Positions 15,979-23,525 of a stretch of 64,000 nt of DNA are shown piece after piece. Position 1 is the first letter of the stretch. Each line of letters begins with the position of its first letter. The notes under the pieces are model-generated. The model worked only from the letters and a program-made list of their open reading frames with translations. It did no database searches and was not told the DNA's origin. This DNA is from Lachnospiraceae bacterium (GTDB lineage: Bacteria; Bacillota; Clostridia; Lachnospirales; Lachnospiraceae): contig JAAUZI010000076.1 of the NCBI GenBank assembly GCA_014804645.1, positions 56,227 to 120,226 on the forward strand, read 5' to 3'. The position numbers and the translations under genes were made by a program.

Positions 15979-16650
15979 ATGTTATCCGGTGTTGATTATG
16001 AAATCTGTAAAACGCAGGGAAATGTGTATGAATATTTAGCAAAAAACGGTTATGATATGGAACTCTTTTCCGGGTTGTATTTGCAGTCGGATTTTTGCAG
16101 ACGTGCATTTGATACGAATTATTCCCGGTTCCAGCTGGCAGATGAACTGGAGTGTCTGGATTTTATTGTGCCGGAGCTGAAAGAAAGGTACCCTGAGTTT
16201 TGTGAAAATATAACAGAGGATTATGTCAAGGTGAAGGAAGTGGATACCTGTTTTTCTCCGGATGTTGCATACTGGATAGGTTTCACTTACAGGCAGCTTT
16301 ACATCGAGACCGGCATCACCAGCAAGGAGTTGTCCGAAAGACTGCCCTTTGATGCGATGTGCCGGTATTATCCGGGACTTCATACGGTGGACGAGGAAAT
16401 GGCAACGGATATCATATGCAAAGACTACCATTTTGTAAAATACAAAGACAACGAAATGCGTAAAATCATTGAAGATAAGCTTGGTTTTAATATCAAAGAG
16501 TACAATAGACAAGAACAGGAAGCCCTAAAAAAAATGAAGGAGGCCGGACAGTGTGACTCACACGAATGCGACAACATACCCAGCCCCTTTGAAAAACTGT
16601 CGTTGGAAGAGCTGGAATATCTTAGGGAGCATAACTACTTTCTGGATTGA
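15979..16650 (+). CDS. Unknown 223-residue protein
   Basis: I do not recognise a named domain. The protein starts MLSGVDYEICKTQGNVYEYL, is helical and acidic, and contains AYWIGFTYRQLYIETGITSK and ERLPFDAMCRYYPGLH, segments I associate with conserved hypothetical proteins of gut clostridia. There is no membrane segment. AAGGAG lies about 9 bases before ATG. It is followed by two small overlapping genes on the same strand. A role in an abortive or toxin-antitoxin-type module is only a guess from its surroundings. Confidence 0.65.
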   Translation: MLSGVDYEICKTQGNVYEYLAKNGYDMELFSGLYLQSDFCRRAFDTNYSRFQLADELECLDFIVPELKERYPEFCENITEDYVKVKEVDTCFSPDVAYWIGFTYRQLYIETGITSKELSERLPFDAMCRYYPGLHTVDEEMATDIICKDYHFVKYKDNEMRKIIEDKLGFNIKEYNRQEQEALKKMKEAGQCDSHECDNIPSPFEKLSLEELEYLREHNYFLD

Positions 16651-16743
16651 GCAAGCTTGCTGCAACGGCGATTTATAGGCTAAATGAAAAGTTGCCGGAA
16701 TCTTAAAAATCGTTTATCGCAAAAAATAATAGGAGGATATACT

Positions 16744-16926
16744 ATGCAAAAAGAATATTTGGTCCAAGATGATACAGAATATCGGGGGAAAATGCGTGAG
16801 CTGACAGAGGAAGATGCCCCGCTGATCGAAATGCTTGTAGAAGAGTTTGGGGAGGAATTCAGGGATGGCAAAGATGTGTGGGAAAAGCTGCGCAAATGGA
16901 GGAAGGAACACGGGGTAACAAATTAA
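16744..16926 (+). CDS. Small acidic protein, 60 residues
   Basis: ATG 16744 follows AGGAGG at 16732-16737 with good spacing; the frame extends upstream to 16684 but lacks a ribosome site there. The peptide is strongly acidic and helical (REDTEEDAP-like region, LVEEFGEEFRDGKDVWEKL). Its stop codon overlaps the next start by one base (TAATG), indicating coupling. No family is recognised. Confidence 0.6.
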   Translation: MQKEYLVQDDTEYRGKMRELTEEDAPLIEMLVEEFGEEFRDGKDVWEKLRKWRKEHGVTN

Positions 16927-17201
16927 TGATGACTATGAACGCTGAGATAATAAGAATATCAAAAAAATTGCCGCAAAATATTCAGAAACTTATGGATAAT
17001 CCTTTAAAAGATTCAAAAGTGTGGTCAAAAGAATGGGATGATTGGGCAAAAGATGTTCTCTATCTTCTTTGTTTGGCAAGGGATGATGGTTTGATTTCAG
17101 AGGATGAAAGAAGATTTCTTCAAAGAGAATATTTCCACAATGTAGGTGTTATGGGAACACCAGAAGATGACCGTTTTTTTCGTTTTTTTATCGGCTTATA
17201 G
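16926..17201 (+). CDS. Small protein, 91 residues
   Basis: The start at 16926 overlaps the previous stop (TAATG). The protein contains KVWSKEWDDWAKDVLYLLCL and ARDDGLISEDERRFLQREY, suggesting a compact helical fold. No domain is recognised. Together with the preceding 60-residue gene it forms a two-gene unit, in an arrangement like small toxin-antitoxin pairs, but no toxin motif is visible. Confidence 0.55.
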   Translation: MMTMNAEIIRISKKLPQNIQKLMDNPLKDSKVWSKEWDDWAKDVLYLLCLARDDGLISEDERRFLQREYFHNVGVMGTPEDDRFFRFFIGL

Positions 17202-17219
17202 GGAGAAAAGCAGGGAGCG

Positions 17220-17321
17220 ATGACTATGGATACTATTCGAGGATTGGAAATGGATTCTGTGTATTTCAGATTCCAGATGGAATCAGGCGTCTGTAAGCAG
17301 AAACAAAAACAAGAGGGGTAA
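17220..17321 (+). CDS. Possible 33-residue peptide
   Basis: An ATG at 17220, 4 bases after GGGAG, opens a frame that ends at TAA 17319-17321. The peptide (MTMDTIRGLEMDSVYFRFQM at its start) has no recognised motif. It occupies the gap before the metallophosphoesterase gene and could be a leader peptide or chance. Confidence 0.3.
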   Translation: MTMDTIRGLEMDSVYFRFQMESGVCKQKQKQEG

Positions 17322-17343
17322 CATCTCAGGAAGGAATAATACC

Positions 17344-18048
17344 ATGATATTTATTACAGGCGATACGCATGGGAGTTTTGAACGTGTCGAAACATTCTGC
17401 AGGCGCTTTCAGACCTCGCGGGATGACATACTTATTATTTTAGGGGATGCAGGCATCAATTTTAGCGGCAAAAGATATGACAGCCCGAAAAAGCGCCTGC
17501 TGGAGTCCCTGCCGATCACAATATTTGCTATCCACGGAAACCATGAACAGCGTCCCTATACGATAGACAGCTATAAGGAAAAGCTGTGGCGGGGCGGAAC
17601 GGTGTTTTACGAAGAAGAATATCCCAGCATCTTGTTTGCAAAGGACGGAGAAATTTTTGACTTAGGCGGCAGGCAGACGGTTGTAATAGGCGGGGCATAC
17701 AGCATTGATAAGGCGGTCCGTCTTGCGTATGGCTGGGGATGGTGGGAAGACGAACAACCTTCGGAAGGAATCAAAAAGTATGTGGAACAGCAGCTTGGTA
17801 AATTCGACTGGAAGATAGATGTGGTATTGAGCCATACAACACCGCTAAAATATGAGCCTGTTGAAGTTTTCTTGCCAGGCATAGATCAGAGCAGGGTTGA
17901 CAAATCTACGGAAAACTGGCTGGATGGGATTGAGGACAGACTGGAATATAAGAAGTGGTATTGCGGTCATTATCATACGGAAAAGAAGATTGACAAACTG
18001 GAGATCATGTTTGAAAATTTTGACGAGTTTTGCGCAGGTGTGAAATAG
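17344..18048 (+). CDS. Calcineurin-like metallophosphoesterase, first of a tandem pair
   Basis: The 234-residue protein has the full metal-site series: MIFITGDTHGSF (D-x-H), ILGDAGINF (GD), IHGNHEQR (GNHE), VVLSHTTP and CGHYHTEKK (GHxH). It is cytosolic and probably hydrolyses a phosphodiester or phosphomonoester. The ATG follows AAGGA by about 9 bases. It is 24 bases upstream of a second, distinct metallophosphoesterase. The pair lies inside the AT-rich accessory block. Confidence 0.85.
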   Translation: MIFITGDTHGSFERVETFCRRFQTSRDDILIILGDAGINFSGKRYDSPKKRLLESLPITIFAIHGNHEQRPYTIDSYKEKLWRGGTVFYEEEYPSILFAKDGEIFDLGGRQTVVIGGAYSIDKAVRLAYGWGWWEDEQPSEGIKKYVEQQLGKFDWKIDVVLSHTTPLKYEPVEVFLPGIDQSRVDKSTENWLDGIEDRLEYKKWYCGHYHTEKKIDKLEIMFENFDEFCAGVK

Positions 18049-18072
18049 GGGTATGAAAGAGAGTAGATAACC

Positions 18073-18633
18073 ATGAAAAGAAAATTTTATATCAGCGATC
18101 TGCATATCGGGCATAAAAACATCATTACATACGATGGCCGACCATTCGGCAGCATGGAGGAAATGAACGGCATAATCATCCAAAACTGGAATACAGCAGT
18201 CGGGAAGGATGACGAGGTTTATGTGCTTGGCGATTTTTTCTGGAACAATAAAGACGGCGACGAGATACTCCCTCAGCTGCACGGCGACATATATCTGATA
18301 AAGGGCAATCATGATGAGCTGACGGACAGCATGAGAAAGCGTTACATATGGGTGCAGGATTATGCAGAGATAAAGGACGGTGAAACTTCTCTTGTTTTGT
18401 GTCACTATCCGATAGCTCATTGGAGAAAATCCAAAAGAGGAACGGTGCATCTATATGGTCATATACATATGGGACGCGACAGCAGACCATTTGGGGAGTA
18501 TGTAAAGTTAATGCAGCAGAAAGGTTTGCGGTATGAATGCCATAATGTCGGATGTATGCTGCCATATATCAACTACACTCCGAGAACACTTGAGGAAATA
18601 CGAAAAGGGGATTGCTGTCCAGAAAATCTATAG
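18073..18633 (+). CDS. Calcineurin-like metallophosphoesterase, second of the pair
   Basis: This 186-residue protein has YISDLHIGHKNI (D-x-H), YVLGDFFWN (GD), IKGNHDE (GNHD), VLCHYPIAHW and LYGHIHMGRD (GHxH). It resembles small phage or prophage-type phosphoesterases more than the preceding paralogue. The two enzymes share only the metal motifs, so they are not a recent duplication. The substrate is unknown. Confidence 0.85.
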   Translation: MKRKFYISDLHIGHKNIITYDGRPFGSMEEMNGIIIQNWNTAVGKDDEVYVLGDFFWNNKDGDEILPQLHGDIYLIKGNHDELTDSMRKRYIWVQDYAEIKDGETSLVLCHYPIAHWRKSKRGTVHLYGHIHMGRDSRPFGEYVKLMQQKGLRYECHNVGCMLPYINYTPRTLEEIRKGDCCPENL

Positions 18634-18685
18634 AGCGCTTACGGGCGTTGGACACTGAATGTATTTCCCAAACACTATTGGTTCA

Positions 18686-19978
18686 TTAGCTAACATATTG
18701 ACAGCCTCTATTGATAAAGTCATAATATGGTATCAGTTGTATGTTTCCAATGGTGTCCGTCCTGTCTTTTGTCAGCAAACAGCATTTGTAGCCGTCAGGC
18801 AGACAATCAAAATGTGTTCCTTTGATCGGTTTGTTTGAAACGGTGATTTCAACCGCAGTATTATCGATTACATTGACGTAGTCGATTTCGTTATCATTGT
18901 CAGCGTGATACTCTGCAGCCCATCTTTGCGGCAACATCCCTCTGGCGTGACACTCCACAATACTTCTCAGAAGTCCTTTCGGCAGATGGTCTGGCATCTG
19001 CTCCTTTAAAATGTCCTTCAAGATAGCAACATAAAACGCTGGATATTTTATGCACATATTGATATTGTTAAAAAGGTCATCTTTAAAATTGAGGTCTGGT
19101 TTTTTCCCATGAATTATTAGTTGGAAGTCCCTGCTAATATCCGGAATATTTTCCAAATCTTTCACAACTGGAGTGACCGTTATTAGACCGCAATTTTTAA
19201 GAAACAGAAAAGCTTGCTCCACAGTTCGCAAGTCTGTGTCTCGCAAACTGTGGTATCTGCTATCAAAGGATTCGCTGATACGCTTATTCAAGTCAAGTTT
19301 GTGAAGTGTGAACAATGTGGCGTAACACACGTTCAAAAGCACCTCCACGTCGAGAAGAAAGCAATCGTTTCCGAATATAATGTTGCTGGTTCTAGAATTT
19401 GATATTACTGTTTCGTCCAAACACGCCTGCAGATATTCTTCCATGGTTTCGATTTTATAAAATTCAGGAGTCTCGTACAAAAACCTCTCGTAGTTCTCCT
19501 CTGACGGTTTTTCTATGTTTTTGTACCTAAGCCACTCTGCGTATGACAAAAAATCTGTGCGGATAAAACCTGCACTTCCGCAAAAAGCGATATGACCCCA
19601 CTTGTCCAGTGCCAGTGACTGACTTCCGGAGAAAACTACCTTCGTGTTGTGAGGGTCGTTTGCCGTGAATAGGTAAGCAATCTTGCAGATATATTTTTCC
19701 GGAAGAGGAGCGTAAGTCATCTCGTCCAGAAGGTATATTTTGTCCTCGTCATCTTCAATACTTTTTTGAATACGAGAAAGAATCTCCATCCCCTGCTGCT
19801 CTGTATTCAACTTCTTGAAGTCCACATACTCAGCGTTTTCATAAGCGTCGTTCACCTGCGTAAGGCACACGGTCTTTCCGCACCTTCTTGGCCCGAGAAC
19901 AAAAGTGGCGCCGTTCTTTTGAATGGACTTTACCACATCTTCGTAAAAATCACGCTTAAAAGGGTATTTACTTGCCAT
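18686..19978 (-). CDS. AAA ATPase of the AAA_14/DUF4143-like group
   Basis: The 430-residue protein (from ATG 19978, behind GGAGG at 7 bases; a longer frame to 20050 lacks such a site) has Walker A VLGPRRCGKTVCL, Walker B KIYLLDEMTYAP, and the sensor VVFSGSQSLAL. The C-terminal half contains the nuclease-like strand NDNEIDYVNVIDNTAVEITV, as in DUF4143 proteins. These ATPases are common as mobile cargo in gut bacteria; their cellular role is not established. A decayed paralogue lies directly upstream at 20005-20275. Confidence 0.8.
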   Translation of the reverse strand: MASKYPFKRDFYEDVVKSIQKNGATFVLGPRRCGKTVCLTQVNDAYENAEYVDFKKLNTEQQGMEILSRIQKSIEDDEDKIYLLDEMTYAPLPEKYICKIAYLFTANDPHNTKVVFSGSQSLALDKWGHIAFCGSAGFIRTDFLSYAEWLRYKNIEKPSEENYERFLYETPEFYKIETMEEYLQACLDETVISNSRTSNIIFGNDCFLLDVEVLLNVCYATLFTLHKLDLNKRISESFDSRYHSLRDTDLRTVEQAFLFLKNCGLITVTPVVKDLENIPDISRDFQLIIHGKKPDLNFKDDLFNNINMCIKYPAFYVAILKDILKEQMPDHLPKGLLRSIVECHARGMLPQRWAAEYHADNDNEIDYVNVIDNTAVEITVSNKPIKGTHFDCLPDGYKCCLLTKDRTDTIGNIQLIPYYDFINRGCQYVS

Positions 19979-20004
19979 CCGTTTTCCTCCATTTAGTTCC
20001 ATTG

Positions 20005-20275
20005 TTGATAAAATCATAATATGGTATCGGCTGTATATTTCGCACAACATCCGTTTTATCTTTCGTCAATAAATAGCATTTATAATCATCCGAAAGACAA
20101 TCTTTATACACACATTAAAATCTCGGCTCCATACAAAAATTGTTCATAACTTTCGGCAGATGGTTCAGATATTTGTTTGTATCTAAGCCATTCGGCATAG
20201 GAGAGAAAATCCGGACGAACATATCCTGCACTTTCTCAGAATGCAATATGTTCCCACCTCTCCAGAGCAAGATTA
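20005..20275 (-). pseudogene. Decayed paralogue of the AAA ATPase
   Basis: Two separated parts of an ATPase like that at 18686 are recognisable on the minus strand. Bases about 20005-20107 encode the C-terminal DCLSDDYKCYLLTKDKTD and IPYYDFIN; bases about 20120-20275 encode the central RWEHIAF, PDFLSYAEWLRYK and YEQFLYG, with an in-frame stop after HIAF. The N-terminal ATP-binding part and the segment between the two are missing. An internal deletion plus truncation explains this. Confidence 0.82.
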
Positions 20276-20320
20276 GCAGATTGTAAATATTATATCAAAT
20301 GTTTTATACGTAATCAATGA
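20271..20320 (-). repeat. Promoter-bearing repeat, copy 2
   Basis: This 50-base segment matches 14021-14070 at about 45 positions. On the minus strand it carries TTGATT (plus 20312-20317), a 17-bp spacer and TATAAT (plus 20289-20294), and points into the decayed ATPase. The two copies probably derive from one upstream region that served both loci. Confidence 0.75.
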
Positions 20321-20354
20321 AATCATTTCCGCAAAAGCTGCCGTGTTTTGTGAC

Positions 20355-20429
20355 TCAACCTCAGGTTGACACATTCCCAAACGACTCGATAAAACGTTTA
20401 TTGCCACCATATATACCGGCATGGTATAT
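20355..20429 (+). promoter_or_regulatory. Promoter with two dyads upstream of the XRE-PurM gene
   Basis: TCAACCT-C-AGGTTGA (20355-20369) is a perfect dyad that overlaps TTGACA (20366-20371); TAAAAC at 20390-20395 is a weak -10 with an 18-bp spacer. A second dyad, ATATACC-GGCAT-GGTATAT, lies at 20411-20429. One of them may be the operator of the XRE protein encoded at 20530. The promoter call is tentative; the dyads are clear. Confidence 0.5.
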
Positions 20430-20529
20430 TTCAAATATAGTCAGGGCAAAACGTAAATGATTCCCTCAGCAGAGGGCATAACTGTAAGACAGGACCTTCT
20501 CTGCAGAGTATGGAAAGGCAGGATAATAT

Positions 20530-21786
20530 ATGTTGGACAAGGAAGAAATCGGTAAAAGAATGGCTTTTTTCAGGAAAGAAAAGGGAATTACGCAGAGGGA
20601 ACTTGCCGACAATCTGCATATTTCCTATCAGGCTGTCTCAAAGTGGGAGTTGGGAAAAGCTCTGCCCACAGTGGAAATGCTGTATGAAATCTCAAATATA
20701 TTAAATGTGACAGTGGATTCGTTGTTAAGTGGTAACGAGTGGAAGAATAGGTGTATCTCCTATCGGGAGTCGGGGCTGGATTCCCCAAAACTGCATGCCC
20801 TGAAGGGGGAAATACAGGAACTTAATTCGAAGGATGAGTGCATAGTGTCCTCCTATTATGCGGATGCCTGTCTGTTCCAGATAGATACCTCACAGATGCG
20901 AGAGCCGGTATATTCTTGTATTACCTGTGTCCCGGGGTCCAAGGAAAAACTGGCAAAGCAGTATGGGTACAATCAGGAGATTTGTGCGGATGTGGCGGCC
21001 AGCGCCATGAACTACACGTTGCAGCATGGTATGAGACCAGTGATTTTAAAGGGGATGGTGGTCTGCGGGAACTATAATCAGGAGCAACTGTATCTGATGG
21101 CGCAGACATTTCAGAAAATCTGTGAGAAAAACAGGGTTTCCTTTGCCGGAATGGAGATTTCTGCCCAGCCGGTTAATTATAGCCCGGAGGAGTATGAGGT
21201 GAGTGCTACCGTGGTAGGAGTGCAGGACAAGGACAAACTGCTGACAGGGAGCCGACTGAGAAAGGGAGACGTATTGATCGGCATCAGGACGGAGGGCATA
21301 GAAGGTACAAGCTACCCCTTTGTGAAGATAATGCTGGACAAAGATCCCGAACTCTATCATGCCAGAATAGATGACGATAGAGTTTTTCTTGACGAACTGA
21401 TGAAGGCAAATGCTGCATTCACAAGGGAAATAATGGAACTGCAGGAGAAGGGGTATCTGCACATGGCATTTCGGATGGGTAACGCTCTGCTGAATTGGCG
21501 GACCTGGCAGCGTATGCCGGAGGGCCTGGGGGCATGCATTGATCTGACGGCCATTCCGGTTATGCCTCTGTATCGCTTTCTCTTTGCGCAGGACAGGATA
21601 GGGGAAAATGTGTTCTCACATCATTTTCATATGGGCATCGGCATGGTGGTGGCAGTGCCGGAAAAGCATTGGAAAGAGGCAATGAAGGTAATTGGGCAGT
21701 TTTCGCAGTGCTGGCGTATCGGGCAGGTGGAATCCGACGGGCATAAGGGGATGAAGGTCTGGAGCAGGGGGCAGATATTATGGTAG
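20530..21786 (+). CDS. XRE regulator fused to a full-length PurM-like (AIR synthase) domain
   Basis: Residues about 7-65 form an XRE helix-turn-helix (GITQRELADNLHISYQAVSK, WELGKALPTVEML). Residues about 110-410 follow AIR synthase (PurM) order: a GSKEKL strand where GTK is expected, ASAMNYTLQHGMRPV for the CVNDILVQGAEP helix, ATVVGVQDKDKLLTGSRL then KGDVLIGI, MPEGLGACIDLTAIPVMPLY and the closing HMGIGMVVAVPEKHW. The catalytic Asp of the ND motif and the GGET loop are changed (NY, AGME), so enzymatic activity is unlikely and ligand sensing is more plausible. It overlaps the first ABC gene by 7 bases and so probably regulates the exporter pair. Confidence 0.85.
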   Translation: MLDKEEIGKRMAFFRKEKGITQRELADNLHISYQAVSKWELGKALPTVEMLYEISNILNVTVDSLLSGNEWKNRCISYRESGLDSPKLHALKGEIQELNSKDECIVSSYYADACLFQIDTSQMREPVYSCITCVPGSKEKLAKQYGYNQEICADVAASAMNYTLQHGMRPVILKGMVVCGNYNQEQLYLMAQTFQKICEKNRVSFAGMEISAQPVNYSPEEYEVSATVVGVQDKDKLLTGSRLRKGDVLIGIRTEGIEGTSYPFVKIMLDKDPELYHARIDDDRVFLDELMKANAAFTREIMELQEKGYLHMAFRMGNALLNWRTWQRMPEGLGACIDLTAIPVMPLYRFLFAQDRIGENVFSHHFHMGIGMVVAVPEKHWKEAMKVIGQFSQCWRIGQVESDGHKGMKVWSRGQILW

Positions 21787-23525
21787 GAACAAGGCGGGCA
21801 GACAGAGCAATTTTAATGCAGGTTCTGAAGTATGTGCGCAGACACATGCGGCTCATCGTCCTGGCTCTGCTGGCTGGAGCGCTGTGCGCTGGCTGTGGAG
21901 TGGCGGGTTCCGAGTTGCTCAGGCGCGTGGTTGACGGGCTGGAGGCGGGAACACTGAAGGGCGTGGGGCCAATCCTGCTGCTGTGCGTGAGTATACTCAT
22001 AGCCGGGGCGGGTTCCACATGGATTACGCGGTATGCCTCTGGCAGCGTGGCGACGAAGATACTCAGGGAGGTAAAAGATGACGCGGCGGCCCACATTACC
22101 GGGATAACTGCAGAATTCATGGCGAAAAACCGTTCGGGAGATATTCTGGCAAGACTGACAGAGGATGTGAACAGGGTCAGCGGTTTTGTGCAAAATGATC
22201 TGATCCAGGTAATTATCAATCCCTCTCTGCTTATTTTCTATCTGCTGTATTTGCTGTACTTAAATCCGGTGTTGTTTCTGATTTCCATAGTGCCCACGAT
22301 TCTGTGCCTGCCTCTGGGGGCCTCACTGACAACGAGATTTAAGGCCGGTTCCAGGGCATATATGCAGTACTCAGCGGAGATTATCAGCTCGTCGGCAGAC
22401 ATGATAGGCGGTATGGAGGTGGTTAAAAGCTGCTCCCTCCAGGACACTTTTTTGGCAAATTACCGTGAAAGCGTACAGAAAATGACGGATATGGCTGTCC
22501 GCAATGACCGGAACCAGTCCATGGGCAGCGCTTTTTGGACGCTGTCGGGCACCCTCTCTTCCATACTTTGCCTTGTGACGGGAGGATGGTTTTGCTTGCA
22601 GGGAAAGTTGACAATGGGGGGCCTGGTGGCGTTCTTCTCCCTGCTGCCGAAGGCGGTGGAGGTCATTAATGACATGGCAAACAGGATTTTTAACAGCAAA
22701 GTGGCCCTGGCGGCGGTAGAGAGGGTGTTTGAGGTCCTGAATACGCCCGTGGAGCTTACGGGAACTGTTGCATCTGGCATGGAGGAGGCTCCGGCCATAG
22801 AATTCAAAGATGTGTACTTTTCCTATGAGGAGGGTGTTCCGGTGCTGGAGGGAGCCAGCTTTACAGTTCCCCGTGGCAAGACGGTGGCGGTGGTGGGCTC
22901 CAGCGGAGGCGGGAAAAGTACGCTGCTTCGTCTCCTATGCGGCTTTTACAGGCCGCAGCGGGGGAGCATTCTGGTGGAAGGGGTCAGGCTTGATGAGTGG
23001 AATCTGGAGGCGCTGCGTTCCCGCCTTTCCTATGTGTCCCAGCATGCCTATTTGTTTCCGGTGTCTGTGGGAGAAAATATTGCCATGGGCAGGCCCGGCG
23101 CCGGTCAGAACGAGATACATATGGCCGCGGAGGCGGCCAATGCAGCTGGCTTTATAGACGAACTTCCGCAGAAGTATGATACCCTGGCGGGAGAGCGGGG
23201 CCAGCGTCTGTCGGGAGGGCAGATACAGCGTGTCTCCATCGCCCGGGCCATTTTAAAGGGTGCGCCGATACTGATTTTGGATGAGGCAACCTCGGCATTG
23301 GATGTACAGGCGGAGGCCGAGGTGCAAAAGGCGTTGGAAGAGCTTTCCAGGGGACGCACAACGCTGGTGGTTGCGCATAGACTGTCCACGATAAAAGACG
23401 CAGACTACATCGTAGTCATGGACCGGGGAAGAGTGGCTGAGACCGGAACCCATGAGGAATTGATGGAACAAGGCCGTATTTATCCGCAGCTTTATTCCAT
23501 GTATGCGGGAAAGAGAAAATTATGA
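21780..23525 (+). CDS. ABC exporter half-transporter A
   Basis: The 581-residue protein has an N-terminal membrane domain with about six segments (residues 20-310) and a C-terminal nucleotide-binding domain: Walker A VVGSSGGGKSTLL, Q-loop YVSQHAYLF, signature RLSGGQ, Walker B ILILDEATSALD and the switch His in VVAHRLST. All catalytic residues look intact. It is the type of exporter that works as a dimer, and the following gene encodes the partner. Start overlaps the XRE-PurM gene; end overlaps the next gene by ATGA. The cargo is unknown. Confidence 0.92.
   Translation: MVGTRRADRAILMQVLKYVRRHMRLIVLALLAGALCAGCGVAGSELLRRVVDGLEAGTLKGVGPILLLCVSILIAGAGSTWITRYASGSVATKILREVKDDAAAHITGITAEFMAKNRSGDILARLTEDVNRVSGFVQNDLIQVIINPSLLIFYLLYLLYLNPVLFLISIVPTILCLPLGASLTTRFKAGSRAYMQYSAEIISSSADMIGGMEVVKSCSLQDTFLANYRESVQKMTDMAVRNDRNQSMGSAFWTLSGTLSSILCLVTGGWFCLQGKLTMGGLVAFFSLLPKAVEVINDMANRIFNSKVALAAVERVFEVLNTPVELTGTVASGMEEAPAIEFKDVYFSYEEGVPVLEGASFTVPRGKTVAVVGSSGGGKSTLLRLLCGFYRPQRGSILVEGVRLDEWNLEALRSRLSYVSQHAYLFPVSVGENIAMGRPGAGQNEIHMAAEAANAAGFIDELPQKYDTLAGERGQRLSGGQIQRVSIARAILKGAPILILDEATSALDVQAEAEVQKALEELSRGRTTLVVAHRLSTIKDADYIVVMDRGRVAETGTHEELMEQGRIYPQLYSMYAGKRKL

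Noticed and set aside
15801..15995. Start-less plus-strand frame with LDGRDWLYTVLAFRKKSEEF
   Set aside because: It has no start codon or ribosome site, overlaps a better minus-strand remnant, and its stop overlaps the next gene; it may be a remnant but cannot be supported.
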